The position numbers were made by a program, and so were the translations under genes. A DNA stretch of 64,000 bases from Bacillus sp. UNC438CL73TsuS30 (lineage in GTDB: Bacteria; Bacillota; Bacilli; Bacillales; Cytobacillaceae), in assembly GCF_000482325.1 (NCBI RefSeq), contig NZ_KI535295.1, positions 1,227,060-1,291,059 of the forward strand, read 5' to 3'. Positions 8,754 through 18,096 of the stretch are shown piece after piece. The notes under the pieces are model-generated. The model was not told the DNA's origin and searched no databases. It saw nothing but the letters and a program-made list of their open reading frames with translations. Position 1 is the first letter of the stretch. Each line of letters starts with the position of its first letter.

Positions 8754-8759
8754 TATAAT
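8754..8759 (+). promoter_or_regulatory. -10 box of the VOC gene
   Basis: Perfect TATAAT, with transcription expected near 8766. A poly-T stretch serves as a poor -35. Its position makes the ATG at 8768 an unlikely start and favours TTG at 8789. Confidence 0.45.
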
Positions 8760-8788
8760 TCGATTAAATGATATTGAGGAGTGATTTT

Positions 8789-9169
8789 TTGATTAATACC
8801 GTCGGTCAAATTATGTTGTATGTAAATAATCAAGATGAGGCAGTGAATTTTTGGACAGAAAAGGTAGGGTTTACTGTCATTTCGGAGCAAGATAACGGTC
8901 AAGGGATGAGATGGATTGAAATCGCCCCGACAAAGGAAGCAGAGACGAGTATTGTTCTCCACAATAAGGAACTAATTGCTAAAATGCAGCCTGAATTAAA
9001 TCTTGGAACACCTTCTTTGATGTTTTTTACGAAAAATTTCGTTCAATTACATAATGACTTAACAAATAAAAACGTTACAGTCGGTGAAATTGTAAATATG
9101 CCTACAGGCAGAGTATTCAATTTTGCCGATAGTGAAAATAATTATTTTGCGGTAATGGAAAAAAAGTAA
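8789..9169 (+). CDS. VOC-family (glyoxalase-fold) protein
   Basis: 126 residues with the vicinal oxygen chelate fold: two beta-alpha-beta modules, the first opening INTVGQIMLYVNNQDEAVNFW and the second ending FADSENNYFAVMEKK. Members are metal-dependent isomerases, dioxygenases or resistance proteins; the substrate cannot be read here. TTG at 8789 is chosen because GAGGAG lies 7 bases upstream and a TATAAT lies at 8754. The ATG at 8768 would add 7 residues. A strong terminator follows. Confidence 0.82.
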   Translation: MINTVGQIMLYVNNQDEAVNFWTEKVGFTVISEQDNGQGMRWIEIAPTKEAETSIVLHNKELIAKMQPELNLGTPSLMFFTKNFVQLHNDLTNKNVTVGEIVNMPTGRVFNFADSENNYFAVMEKK

Positions 9170-9185
9170 AGTTGACTAAAATGAT

Positions 9186-9222
9186 AAAAAGGCACGAGTT
9201 TTCTAAAAACTCGTGCCTTTTT
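9186..9222 (+). terminator. Terminator of the VOC gene
   Basis: AAGGCACGAGTTTT, loop CTA, AAAACTCGTGCCTT plus T run. Confidence 0.93.
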
Positions 9223-9261
9223 ATATTGGTAAATTTACCGAGGTGAATGATTAGAGAAAAA

Positions 9262-9295
9262 TCGATTGGAAAAACTTACTAATGGTAAGAATCGA
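9262..9295. promoter_or_regulatory. Nested hairpin before the nitrate reductase operon
   Basis: Inner arms CTTAC/GTAAG (9275-9289) are nested in outer arms TCGAT/ATCGA (9262-9266, 9291-9295), about 30 bases before the first gene of the operon. It could be an operator or an RNA leader hairpin. No clear Fnr box was recognised. Confidence 0.35.
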
Positions 9296-9321
9296 ATGTC
9301 TAAAAGAAAGGATGAATCAAA

Positions 9322-9786
9322 TTGTCAGGACCTAGTTTAAGAAAACAGGATGCCCATACTTCCATTCATGAGTCAGCATTAAATGAGGCAAAAGAACTAC
9401 GTACTTTATTGTATAAATGCCTTAAGGAGGAACAAAAGGAAAAAGCCCTCAAAGTTGCAGAGGTAACCATTGAACATTGGGAATCGCGGACATTACAGCA
9501 TGCAGAATCCGAAGAAGAAGGGTTATATAAGGAAATGGCAGAGGAGAAGCCTTATTTACGCCCGCTTATCACCCAGCTCACTCGTGATCATGATCTTATG
9601 CGTAGAATCGTAGAACAAATGAGGAACCTGCTGATTCAGGATGAGATTGATGACAGAATGATCTCTTTGCTTGATTCCTTAATTATCGTGGACTCCATCC
9701 ATAATGAAGATGAAATGAATAAACTACTAACAAATAACGAAAGCTACGACAAGAAAGTTATGGAAAAAGGTGAAGATATTGCTTGA
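9322..9786 (+). CDS. Hemerythrin-like (HHE domain) protein heading the nar operon
   Basis: 154-residue helical protein with the spacing of His and acidic residues seen in HHE cation-binding proteins: H14/H18 region, H52 (TIEHWE), H60 with acidic run HAESEEEG, H90 (TRDHDLMRR) and H128 (DSIHNEDEMN). Such proteins bind a di-iron centre and sense or scavenge O2 or NO. The TTG start follows AAAGGATG. The gene overlaps the next one and leads into narGHJI, so a role in nitrate respiration (iron or NO handling, or assembly) is likely but not shown. Confidence 0.7.
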   Translation: MSGPSLRKQDAHTSIHESALNEAKELRTLLYKCLKEEQKEKALKVAEVTIEHWESRTLQHAESEEEGLYKEMAEEKPYLRPLITQLTRDHDLMRRIVEQMRNLLIQDEIDDRMISLLDSLIIVDSIHNEDEMNKLLTNNESYDKKVMEKGEDIA

Positions 9787-10075
9787 AGAAAAATTATTAC
9801 GTTATGCGGCACCAGCACTATATACCAAAATGGTAGAAATCTTTTCAACCTATCATCTACATCCCTATGATGTTCATGCTACCGCTTTAAAAGAAGAGAA
9901 TGGGTATGAGGTTTCATTAAAGTATTCTACTGATTTTTCTCAATCAGTCACACAACATTTCACCTTTAAACAGGTGGCAGAACCTGATGAAGGGGTGACC
10001 CAATTTTTTGAAAGGGCTGCAGATCAATGTAAGTCTTTGTTAATTGCAGATTACTATAAAATGATAAAGCCCTAA
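9779..10075 (+). CDS. Unknown small protein in the nar operon
   Basis: 98 residues from TTG at 9779 (AAAGGTG seven bases upstream). A GTG at 9770 would add three residues. It overlaps the end of the hemerythrin-like gene by 8 bases. No family is recognised. It is a soluble alpha/beta-looking protein with YAAPALYTKMVEIFS, a central strand NGYEVSLKYSTDF and FFERAADQCKSLLIADYY at the end. Conserved position between a hemerythrin and narG points to an accessory role. Confidence 0.6.
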   Translation: MLEEKLLRYAAPALYTKMVEIFSTYHLHPYDVHATALKEENGYEVSLKYSTDFSQSVTQHFTFKQVAEPDEGVTQFFERAADQCKSLLIADYYKMIKP

Positions 10076-10092
10076 AAGGAGTTGAAAGTCGT

Positions 10093-10383
10093 TTGTTTTC
10101 ATTTCAAGATGATGCCCTACTTGTTGATGACCGAGAAGATTTAATTGCTGTGCTGCGGATGAGATTCGGCTCCATTCCTGGTGAAATAATTGAGAACATT
10201 TACGGAATTGATGATATGAATTCGCTGCAACGACTCATTCTATCAGCTGCAAACGCAGCAAATTGGAATGTTTTTTTGGAAGATTTTAATGAAGGTAGAG
10301 ACTCTTTTCGATTATTGGGTGAAAATTTTAACCCGTTAAGAGATCGATTGAAAGGGAGAGATGGTTTCGATGGAACAGCATAA
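10093..10383 (+). CDS. Small protein with a DUF4351-like helical segment, upstream of narG
   Basis: 96 residues from a TTG start with AAAAGGAG upstream. The middle part, RFGSIPGEIIENIYGIDDMNS followed by LQRLILSAANAANWNVFLEDF, resembles the C-terminal segment of DUF4351/Rpn-type proteins (RFG-IP-x-x-I-x-x-I-x-D-x-x-x-L-x-x-L). The likeness is by eye only. Its 3' end overlaps narG by 14 bases, so it is translated with the nitrate reductase. Function unknown. Confidence 0.6.
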   Translation: MFSFQDDALLVDDREDLIAVLRMRFGSIPGEIIENIYGIDDMNSLQRLILSAANAANWNVFLEDFNEGRDSFRLLGENFNPLRDRLKGRDGFDGTA

Positions 10384-13300
10384 AAATAATTTGCTTCATT
10401 CACTTAAGCATCTTGTCCGAGGAGAGCGCATTAATGATGGATGGACAGAGGAAAATCCGCGGTCTCGGGATTGGGAATCGGCTTACCGTGGCCGTTGGGG
10501 TCATGATAAGGTAGTCCGGTCCACTCACGGAGTGAATTGTACAGGCTCATGCAGTTGGAAAATCCATGTGAAAGACGGCATTATCACGTGGGAAACCCAA
10601 CAAACTGACTACCCGTCAACGGGTGATGATTTTCCTGAATATGAACCAAGAGGATGTCCTCGTGGTGCCAGTTTTTCTTGGTATACATATAGCCCAACAC
10701 GGGTAAAGCATCCCTATATCCGCGGAGACCTTTATGCACTATGGAAGGAAGAAGTGGGCAAAGCTGACAACCCTGTACAGGCGTGGGAAAATATTGTTTC
10801 GAATCCCGAAAAACGTGAACAATACGTGAAAGCACGCGGCAAGGGCGGGTTTGTCCGGGGAACATGGAAAGAGATTTGTGAAATGGTTGCTGCTGCAAGT
10901 ATTTATACGATTAAAAAATATGGTCCCGACCGAATTGTCGGATTCAGCCCAATACCGGCGATGTCGATGGTTAGTTATTCTGGAGGAACAAGATTTTTAT
11001 CCTTAATCGGCGGGACCATTTTAAGTTTTTATGATTGGTATGCTGACCTTCCGCCTGCTTCTCCACAGGTTTGGGGCGACCAAACAGATGTACCGGAGAG
11101 TGGAGATTGGTATAACACGAAATACTTTATTATTTGGGGAACGAATATTCCTCAAACTAGAACACCAGATGCCCATTTTATGGTCGAGTCCAGATACAAC
11201 GGAACAAAAGTTGTGGGTGTTAGCCCAGACTATGCGGAATATGAAAAGTTTGCAGATTTGTGGTTACCGGCGAAAGAAGGAACCGATGGGGCACTTGCGA
11301 TGGCCATGACCCATGTAATTTTAAAGGAATTCTATGTGGATAAAGAAACTCCTTACTTTTTGGAGTATGCCAAACAATATACAGATTTACCTTTTTTAAT
11401 TACGTTGAACAAAAAGAATGAAAATTACCGGTCTGACCGTTTCTTACGGGCATCAGATCTTTCAGATCAAGAGGAGCTTGGTGATTGGAAAACTGTTGTC
11501 TGGGACGAAACTACCGATAATTTTGCAATTCCAAACGGCAGCGAAGGATTTCGGTGGGATAAAGGAAATCAGTGGAATTTAGATTTATACAATATTAATC
11601 CAAGAATGAGTTTTTTAGATGATTCGGATGAAAGGGCCATGGTTGAATTTCCGTATTTCGGTGAAAAAGATGGCGGTTTAGTGAAACGCGAAGTCCCTGT
11701 TAAAAAAATTAAGGACAAATCCGGGAACGAGTTAATTATTACCACGGTATATGATTTAATGTTGGCTCATACAGGAATCAATCGAGGGTTAAAAGGCGAA
11801 TACCCATCTGATTATAATGATGAACAAAGACCCTATACACCTGCATGGCAAGAGAGCATTACCGGTGTTAACCGAGCGCATGTCATTCAAGTTGCCAGAG
11901 AATTTGCAGAAAATGCTGCGTTAACAAAAGGGAAATCGATGATTGCCATGGGGGGCGGTACGAATCATTGGTATCATAGTGATCAGATTTATCGATCGAT
12001 CTTAAACCTTGTGCTGTTAACGGGTTCACAAGGGGTCAACGGCGGAGGCTGGGCACATTATGTCGGGCAGGAAAAGGTGCGCCCATTAGAAGGTTTTTCA
12101 CAAATTGCATTTGCGAATGACTGGGTGAAAGCTCCAAGATTTATGAATGGAACTTCCTTCTTTTATTTTGCCACCGAACAATTCCGCTATGAGTATGAAA
12201 AAAGGGAAGGCGAAACAGAATGGGGCAGTCACTATTCCAATATGCACCCTGCTGATTTCAATGCGCTCTCTGCTCGATTAGGATGGCTGCCAAGCTTCCC
12301 TCAACTTTCGCAAAATTCATTAGATGTAGTGAAAGAGGCCCGGTCACACAATAAGGATGACCAAGCGGTAATCAAAGATATTACAAAACAACTAGTTGAG
12401 GGGAAACTGGATTTTGCGATTGAGAATCCAAATGACCCTCGGAACTTCCCGCGTGTCTTTTTCAATTGGCGTTCCAATCTTTTAGGTGATAGCGGTAAAG
12501 GTCATGAGTATTTTGTCAAACATTTAATCGGCTCAAAGGATTCTGTATTAGGAGATACTGAAAGCTCCTGGCAGCCTGAGGATATTAAGCTTTCCGAAAC
12601 GCCGCCTGAAGGGAAAACGGATCTGTTTGTCAGCATGGATTTCAGAATGACCAGTTCAGGGCTTTTCTCTGATGTCATTTTACCGGCGGCTACATGGTAT
12701 GAAAAGTACGACATTAGCAGTACCGATTTACATCCATTTGTACATCCGTTTAATGCAGCGATCACTTCTCCATGGGAGACGAGAAGTGATTGGGATGCTT
12801 TCAGAGAAATTGCTAAAAGCTTTTCAGAGCTGGCCAAGAAACACCTCCCGGCCCAGGATGATCTCGTCCTGTCACCACTGGCACACGATACGATTAATGA
12901 AATCGCTCAGCCTTTCGGAAAGGTAAAGGACTGGCGGAAAGGGGAAGTCGAGGCAATCCCGGGTAAAACCCTTCCTAACTTTAATTTCGTTAAACGGGAT
13001 TATCCAAATGTCTATGATATGTGGATTACCGTTGGACCGAATATTAAAAATGGATATGGTACAAAAGGGGTGAAAATCCCTGGAGATAGAGTTTATAAAG
13101 AATTACTCGACCGGCTTGGACCTTCCAAACATATTGGTATTGGAAAAGGTTTTCCTGATCTTTATTCTGATAAAAAAGCAATCAACGCGATTCTTTTAAT
13201 GTCAGGAGCGACGAATGGGAAAAGAGCGGTTGAAGGCTGGAAATCGATGGAGGAAAAGACAGGCAAAAAACTGAAGCACATCTCTGAAGGGCGCGAGGAA

Positions 13301-14035
13301 GAGGATTATACCTTAGATGCCTTAACCGTCCAGCCGAGGCCAGCAATCTCTACACCTGTCTGGAGCGGATTGGAAAATGATAATCGCCGGTACTCTCCAT
13401 TTACCGTTAATAAAGAATTTAATATTCCTTGGCATACCCTAACGGGGAGACAAAGTTTTTATCTCGATCATGAAGTCATGCTTGATTTTGGAGAGGGCTT
13501 TCCTTTATACATCCCTCCAATTACCAAAGGGGCTTTTATCAAAGGAGAAAAAGAAGTCGAGAACAACGGTAAATCGATTACGCTGCGTTATATGACACCT
13601 CACCAAAAATGGGGGATTCATACCATGTTTACGGACACGAATAATATGGTTCAGTTATTCCGTGGCTGGCAGGTAGTTTGGATGAATGAGGAAGATGCGG
13701 CTTCGATTGGGATTAAAGATAATGACTGGATTGAAATGTATAACCGTAATGGGGTTGTGGTGGCAAGAGCCGTGTTAACGTACCGGATGCCAAGAGGAGC
13801 GGTTTATATGTACCACGCACAAGACCGTCATATGGGAGTTCCGGGAAACACCATTAACAAAAATCGCGGAGGAACTCATAATAGTGTCACTAGAATTGTG
13901 CCAAAAGCGACCCATATGATTGGCGGATATTCACAATTAAGCTATGGATTTAACTATTACGGACCAACCGGGAGTCAAAGGGATACGATGACAATTATCC
14001 GACCATTGAAGGAGGTCGATTGGCTTGAGGATTAA
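10370..14035 (+). CDS. narG: Respiratory nitrate reductase alpha subunit
   Basis: Large catalytic subunit that reduces nitrate to nitrite at a molybdenum bis-MGD centre on the inner face of the membrane. 1221 residues, the normal length. The N-terminal THGVNCTGSCSWKIHV carries the His/Cys ligands of the FS0 cluster. SFYDWYADLPPASPQVWGDQ includes the Asp expected to bind Mo. The C-terminal molybdopterin dinucleotide-binding domain (about 1080-1210) is intact. The ATG at 10370 is preferred because AAAGGGAGAG lies 9 bases before it; the ATG at 10361 is too close to that site. No twin-arginine export signal, as expected for NarG. Confidence 0.97.
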   Translation: MEQHKNNLLHSLKHLVRGERINDGWTEENPRSRDWESAYRGRWGHDKVVRSTHGVNCTGSCSWKIHVKDGIITWETQQTDYPSTGDDFPEYEPRGCPRGASFSWYTYSPTRVKHPYIRGDLYALWKEEVGKADNPVQAWENIVSNPEKREQYVKARGKGGFVRGTWKEICEMVAAASIYTIKKYGPDRIVGFSPIPAMSMVSYSGGTRFLSLIGGTILSFYDWYADLPPASPQVWGDQTDVPESGDWYNTKYFIIWGTNIPQTRTPDAHFMVESRYNGTKVVGVSPDYAEYEKFADLWLPAKEGTDGALAMAMTHVILKEFYVDKETPYFLEYAKQYTDLPFLITLNKKNENYRSDRFLRASDLSDQEELGDWKTVVWDETTDNFAIPNGSEGFRWDKGNQWNLDLYNINPRMSFLDDSDERAMVEFPYFGEKDGGLVKREVPVKKIKDKSGNELIITTVYDLMLAHTGINRGLKGEYPSDYNDEQRPYTPAWQESITGVNRAHVIQVAREFAENAALTKGKSMIAMGGGTNHWYHSDQIYRSILNLVLLTGSQGVNGGGWAHYVGQEKVRPLEGFSQIAFANDWVKAPRFMNGTSFFYFATEQFRYEYEKREGETEWGSHYSNMHPADFNALSARLGWLPSFPQLSQNSLDVVKEARSHNKDDQAVIKDITKQLVEGKLDFAIENPNDPRNFPRVFFNWRSNLLGDSGKGHEYFVKHLIGSKDSVLGDTESSWQPEDIKLSETPPEGKTDLFVSMDFRMTSSGLFSDVILPAATWYEKYDISSTDLHPFVHPFNAAITSPWETRSDWDAFREIAKSFSELAKKHLPAQDDLVLSPLAHDTINEIAQPFGKVKDWRKGEVEAIPGKTLPNFNFVKRDYPNVYDMWITVGPNIKNGYGTKGVKIPGDRVYKELLDRLGPSKHIGIGKGFPDLYSDKKAINAILLMSGATNGKRAVEGWKSMEEKTGKKLKHISEGREEEDYTLDALTVQPRPAISTPVWSGLENDNRRYSPFTVNKEFNIPWHTLTGRQSFYLDHEVMLDFGEGFPLYIPPITKGAFIKGEKEVENNGKSITLRYMTPHQKWGIHTMFTDTNNMVQLFRGWQVVWMNEEDAASIGIKDNDWIEMYNRNGVVVARAVLTYRMPRGAVYMYHAQDRHMGVPGNTINKNRGGTHNSVTRIVPKATHMIGGYSQLSYGFNYYGPTGSQRDTMTIIRPLKEVDWLED

Positions 14036-15527
14036 AGCACAAGTGGCGATGGTTATGCACCTTGATAAGTGTATTGGCTGCCACACTTGTTCTGTCACTT
14101 GTAAAAATGTTTGGACAAACCGGCCGGGTACGGAATATGTCTGGTTTAATAATGTCGAAACCAGACCTGGTGTGGGCTATCCAAAAGAATGGGAGAACAC
14201 CGACCGCTATAAAGGCGGTTGGGTCCTTCGAAATGGGAAATTGCATTTAAGAGCCGGCGGGCCCCTTTCAAAGCTAGCAAATATTTTTTACAATCCGAAC
14301 ATGGCAGACCTAAACGAATTTTATGAACCGTGGACATATGATTTTCAACATCTTCATAAACGAAAAAAAGGGGAGAGTATTCCTGTTGCTCGTCCTCGGT
14401 CGATGATTACAGGAAACTATATCGATAAACCCGAATGGGGCCCCAATTGGGATGATGATTTAGCCGGTGGCAGCGAATCAGTCCCAAATGACCCGAATGT
14501 TCGAAAACTTCAGGAGCATATCAAAACTGAATATGAAAAGACCTTTATGATGTACCTGCCGCGGATTTGTGAACATTGCTTAAATCCATCCTGTGTCGCT
14601 TCATGTCCTTCAGGTGCCTTATATAAGAGAGATGAAGACGGGATTGTATTGGTAGACCAAGATTCATGCCGCGGTTGGCGTTTTTGCATGAATGGGTGTC
14701 CTTATCATAAGGTTTACTATAACTGGAATACACATAAAGCGGAAAAATGTAATTTTTGCTATCCGCGTACAGAAGCAGGGCTGCCCACCGTTTGCTCGGA
14801 AACCTGTGTGGGAAGGATTCGCTATATTGGAGTAGTTTTATATGATGCAGACCGAGTCAAAGAGGCTGCATCCGTTGAAGATCCAAAAGATCTGTATGAG
14901 TCCCAGCTTTCCGTCTTCCTCGATCCGTTTGATCCGGAAGTAATTGAAAAAGCTCAGGAACAAGGCATCAATTATAATTGGATCCAAAGTGCACAAGAAT
15001 CACCGGTTTATAAAATGGCGATAAAGTGGAAAATTGCATTGCCTCTGCATCCGGAGTATCGAACCATGCCAATGGTATGGTATGTACCTCCGCTTAGCCC
15101 AATTATGAATCATATCACCAATGAACAGGATTTAAGTGCGGAAGGGTATATACCTGCTGTCGACCAAATGAGAATTCCAATGGAATATTTAGCTTCGCTA
15201 TTAACCGCAGATGATACCACTGTAATCCGAAGGGTTCTGCTCAAAATGGCAGCTATGAGAGTCTATATGCGGTCCAAAACAGTAGGCGGGGTGGACCCGC
15301 AGAAAATGACGAAATTGATAGATGAAGCAAGCACGACAAAGGAAGAACTAGAAGATATGGCCAGGTTGCTTGCCGTTGCCAAATACAATGAACGATTTGT
15401 GATTCCAACAGGCCGCCGTGAAATGGACGATGATTTGCATTATAAACAGGGAGCGTGCAGCATTGAAGACCTAGCACCACCTGAAGGAATGACAACCTAC
15501 CCATTTGAAAGAAGTGAAAATGCATAA
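14025..15527 (+). CDS. narH: Respiratory nitrate reductase beta subunit
   Basis: Iron-sulfur electron-transfer subunit linking NarI to NarG. 500 residues with four Cys clusters: [15 protein letters not shown] near 17-31, [18 protein letters not shown] near 185, [15 protein letters not shown] near 218 (Trp replaces one Cys, as in the 3Fe-4S site of NarH) and CNFCYPR with CSETCVGR near 245-265. The TTG start follows GAAGGAGGTC by 8 bases and overlaps the end of narG by 11 bases. Made together with narJ and narI. Confidence 0.97.
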   Translation: MRIKAQVAMVMHLDKCIGCHTCSVTCKNVWTNRPGTEYVWFNNVETRPGVGYPKEWENTDRYKGGWVLRNGKLHLRAGGPLSKLANIFYNPNMADLNEFYEPWTYDFQHLHKRKKGESIPVARPRSMITGNYIDKPEWGPNWDDDLAGGSESVPNDPNVRKLQEHIKTEYEKTFMMYLPRICEHCLNPSCVASCPSGALYKRDEDGIVLVDQDSCRGWRFCMNGCPYHKVYYNWNTHKAEKCNFCYPRTEAGLPTVCSETCVGRIRYIGVVLYDADRVKEAASVEDPKDLYESQLSVFLDPFDPEVIEKAQEQGINYNWIQSAQESPVYKMAIKWKIALPLHPEYRTMPMVWYVPPLSPIMNHITNEQDLSAEGYIPAVDQMRIPMEYLASLLTADDTTVIRRVLLKMAAMRVYMRSKTVGGVDPQKMTKLIDEASTTKEELEDMARLLAVAKYNERFVIPTGRREMDDDLHYKQGACSIEDLAPPEGMTTYPFERSENA

Positions 15528-16126
15528 TGAATGAAAAAAAGGCCATTCTAGCCATCTTGGCACGGATGATGGATTACCCTGAGGAAACGTTTTTAAATGA
15601 ACGAACGACTGTTGAATCCTTTATTCATGAAGCAATTTCAACAGAGGAAATACAAAGGGAGGTAGTAGAGAGACTTCATCCTCTTTACGAAATGCCTTTA
15701 AAGGAGTTACAAGAGTTATATGTATTAACCTTCGATTACAAGGACAAAACCAACCTGTACTTAACGGCCCACGAGTTAGGGGACAGTAGAAAACGCGGTT
15801 TTGCCCTAATCGAATTGCAAAAGCTTATTTTTGAAGAAGGATTCGAGACAGTCGGAAAGGAATTGGCGGATTACATCCCGATGCTGTTGGAATTATTAGC
15901 GGTTGCCCCAGAGGAAGAAAAATTCAACAAACTTTCACGAAGGGTTGCTTTCGCCATTAATCGGATTTTATCAAATCTTCCGGAAGATAATCCTTACAAA
16001 CAGGCTATAGAAATATTGATGATGTATGTATTCGAGGCTCCTGGGACGGACGAAATTTCTGCATTAGAGGTACTCCGGGAGCAAGCAGATCTAGATGAAT
16101 TGCCATATCCATTGATGTATCGCTAA
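15527..16126 (+). CDS. narJ: Nitrate reductase molybdenum cofactor assembly chaperone
   Basis: System-specific chaperone that holds apo-NarG while the Mo cofactor and FS0 are inserted, in the cytosol and at the membrane. 199 residues, all-helical, with the [13 protein letters not shown] start and the [20 protein letters not shown] segment typical of NarJ/TorD family members. The ATG overlaps the TAA of narH (TAATG), so translation is coupled. Confidence 0.95.
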   Translation: MNEKKAILAILARMMDYPEETFLNERTTVESFIHEAISTEEIQREVVERLHPLYEMPLKELQELYVLTFDYKDKTNLYLTAHELGDSRKRGFALIELQKLIFEEGFETVGKELADYIPMLLELLAVAPEEEKFNKLSRRVAFAINRILSNLPEDNPYKQAIEILMMYVFEAPGTDEISALEVLREQADLDELPYPLMYR

Positions 16127-16138
16127 GGAGGGGATGAG

Positions 16139-16828
16139 ATGGAAGTTGTTTTTTGGTGGACCATTTTTCCGTATATATGCGGAACAATCCTAATCGTAGC
16201 AACCTTTTACCGCTTTGTGTTTCGAGGGAAAAGTTGGACAGCCCCGTCAACCGAAATTTTTGAAAAAAAAGGGTTAAGAGCAGCGTCGGTTATTTTTCAT
16301 TATGGGATTATTTTTGCTTTTGTTGGGCATGTAATGGGCGTATTAATCCCATTGGAGGTTTATAATGCACTTGGAGTTGAAGACCATGTGTACCATTTCT
16401 TTGCCATTGCAGGTGGTGGGGTTGCTGGTCTAATGGTGGTAATTGGTTTAGTATTAATGCTCATTCGAAAATTTACAACTCCAAGGGTTCGTGTCCATAC
16501 CACAGGCGGCTCCTATTTTACCATTATTTGGTTGTTGCTAGTGGCAGGATTAGGTACCTATATGACTCTCATTTACAATACAACAGTCGGTGAATACGAA
16601 TACCGTTTATCAATCGGGCCATGGTTTAGAAGTTTGTTTACTTTACACCCAAAGTCTGAATTAATGTTGGGGATCCCCACTCTTTTTAAGGTCCATGTCG
16701 TTTGTTCGTTTATCTTATTCGCTTCCATTCCTTTTACGAAACTCGTGCATATGTTCAGCTTTCCTTTACGGTATCCAACAAGGGCACCGCAGCAATATCG
16801 TTCAAGGAATGGTTATAATAAACAGTAA
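16139..16828 (+). CDS. narI: Respiratory nitrate reductase gamma subunit (cytochrome b)
   Basis: Membrane anchor that oxidises menaquinol and passes electrons through two b haems to NarH. 229 residues, five membrane segments. His residues suited to haem ligation occur in FHYGIIFAFVGHVMG (near 53-65) and in KVHVVCSF and KLVHMF (near 187 and 204). AAGGAGGGG lies before the ATG. It ends the operon ahead of a terminator. No nitrate/nitrite transporter gene follows within the window. Confidence 0.95.
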   Translation: MEVVFWWTIFPYICGTILIVATFYRFVFRGKSWTAPSTEIFEKKGLRAASVIFHYGIIFAFVGHVMGVLIPLEVYNALGVEDHVYHFFAIAGGGVAGLMVVIGLVLMLIRKFTTPRVRVHTTGGSYFTIIWLLLVAGLGTYMTLIYNTTVGEYEYRLSIGPWFRSLFTLHPKSELMLGIPTLFKVHVVCSFILFASIPFTKLVHMFSFPLRYPTRAPQQYRSRNGYNKQ

Positions 16829-16836
16829 GATAAAAA

Positions 16837-16867
16837 ACAGTCTCACTACTAGAGGGACTGTTTTTTA
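16837..16867 (+). terminator. Terminator of the nar operon
   Basis: AACAGTC arm, loop, GACTGTT arm and a T run. Confidence 0.88.
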
Positions 16868-16878
16868 TCATTTTATCA

Positions 16879-17112
16879 TTAACGGCAGCAGCTCCACGCT
16901 CGCTTGAATACATATAATCCAAAAACAAAGAAGGCAAGGAAGCCTATTACCGCAATAAGGATCGTGAAAAAATGACCAAGGTTTCCTAAGTCAATTAAAC
17001 CAAAGAAATCAGAAATGTACCCCAATACTGCTAATAGCATCCAAATGAAACCTGTAAAAAACCCAAGGAAAATTCCAAAAATGTGACAGTGACCATGACA
17101 ATGATGACCCAT
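16879..17112 (-). CDS. Small His/Cys-rich membrane protein
   Basis: 77 residues from an ATG 9 bases after AGGAGG; an upstream GTG lies too close to that site. The N-terminus MGHHCHGHCHIFG is a metal-binding-like cluster of His and Cys. Two or three membrane segments follow, and a CC pair sits near the C-terminus. No family is named with confidence. It is convergent with narI and faces the same terminator. Confidence 0.65.
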   Translation of the reverse strand: MGHHCHGHCHIFGIFLGFFTGFIWMLLAVLGYISDFFGLIDLGNLGHFFTILIAVIGFLAFFVFGLYVFKRAWSCCR

Positions 17113-17274
17113 TAAGTTCACCTCCTGTCAATGCTTGTTCAACATTATGGTATGCGGAAAATTAAAGCCTTGATTCTAAAACGAACAAAAAGAGGCTTCT
17201 GCACAAAAGGCATCATCTCCTAAAAAGATGAATCCATTGATGGAATGGGGGGCTAGGGGGATTTTAGTAGAATA

Positions 17275-17311
17275 GAGCTCCTCCTCAGGCTGCACACACT
17301 TGAGGGGAGCC
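17275..17311 (-). other. Strong hairpin between converging transcripts
   Basis: GAGCTCCTCCTCA and TGAGGGGAGCC arms enclose 12 bases. It lies 20 bases beyond the stop of the secreted-protein gene on the minus strand, so it may end that transcript. There is no clear T run. Confidence 0.4.
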
Positions 17312-17333
17312 AATACATGTTATCGAATCAAAG

Positions 17334-17840
17334 TTAAGGAATATATTGTTCCGTAATTTTCGTTACAACACCTTTTTTAATTTCAATATGGAAAGGAACT
17401 TGATGGTCTTTATTCCGTTGTTTCAAAAATCGAATAAATTGGCTTCTTGTCACCTTTTCATTCCATTTTACTTGATAAGAATTCCTTGTCTGTAAAACAA
17501 ATTGAGCATTTTTCGAAATTGTAAAGGTCCGTATCCTAGGATTTACGTTTCGAATCCAGTAACCATCGGGGGCACCATCCATCTCTTTGCTGCATTTACA
17601 GTCTTTTAAAAATTCTCTGTCAGCCGCTTTCCCAAAATACCATTGGATATAATCGAATTTTCCTACCGATTTCCCATGAACCTTTTTGAAGGATGTGATA
17701 TAGGTAGCGGCTTTTACTGTTTTAGAATGTTTGGTAGTCTGCATTTTTGCGTTTACTTGTGACATAGGTAAAGACAGTAATAACATAGTAAAAATTAAGA
17801 ATACGGGAAAAATTATTTTTATTAATCTTCTGAACTTCAT
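17334..17840 (-). CDS. Secreted protein of unknown function
   Basis: 168 residues with a Sec signal peptide (KFRRLIKIIFPVFLIFTMLL, then SQVNAKM cleavage region near 30). The mature part is basic and Lys/Arg-rich, with a CKCSK pair near 83 and a QWYFGKAADREF motif. The end, VPFHIEIKKGVVTKITEQYIP, looks like the last strand of a cystatin-like or beta-sandwich fold. No family assigned. Monocistronic. Confidence 0.7.
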   Translation of the reverse strand: MKFRRLIKIIFPVFLIFTMLLLSLPMSQVNAKMQTTKHSKTVKAATYITSFKKVHGKSVGKFDYIQWYFGKAADREFLKDCKCSKEMDGAPDGYWIRNVNPRIRTFTISKNAQFVLQTRNSYQVKWNEKVTRSQFIRFLKQRNKDHQVPFHIEIKKGVVTKITEQYIP

Positions 17841-17987
17841 TCGTCATTCACCTCACTATATTTGTATCTATACCCAAAATATAATGGGTGAAACTTGAAA
17901 ATGATGTCGATATAAAGGATGTAGAAAAATATTCTTTCTTCCTTCTATCTTTAATGGGAAGTTCAATTCGTAAGGAAGCATATTGTA

Positions 17988-18016
17988 TTGAATTTTTATT
18001 TTTTCATGTTTATGAT
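17988..18016 (+). promoter_or_regulatory. Sigma-A promoter of the multicopper oxidase gene
   Basis: TTGAAT (17988-17993), 17 bases, TATGAT (18011-18016). Confidence 0.6.
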
Positions 18017-18096
18017 AGATTCGGAGGAATAAAACGAGTTAATTACTATATTCAAATATGAAGAGGTTTGAAGTAGAAAGGAAGTAAAAGGAGAAG

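Noticed and set aside
9223..9321. Fnr box before the nar operon
   Set aside because: No TGTGA-N6-TCACA-like pair could be found in the gap.
10584..15555. Several open frames opposite or within narG, narH and narJ
   Set aside because: Shadows of the nar genes; no ribosome-binding sites or domain features.
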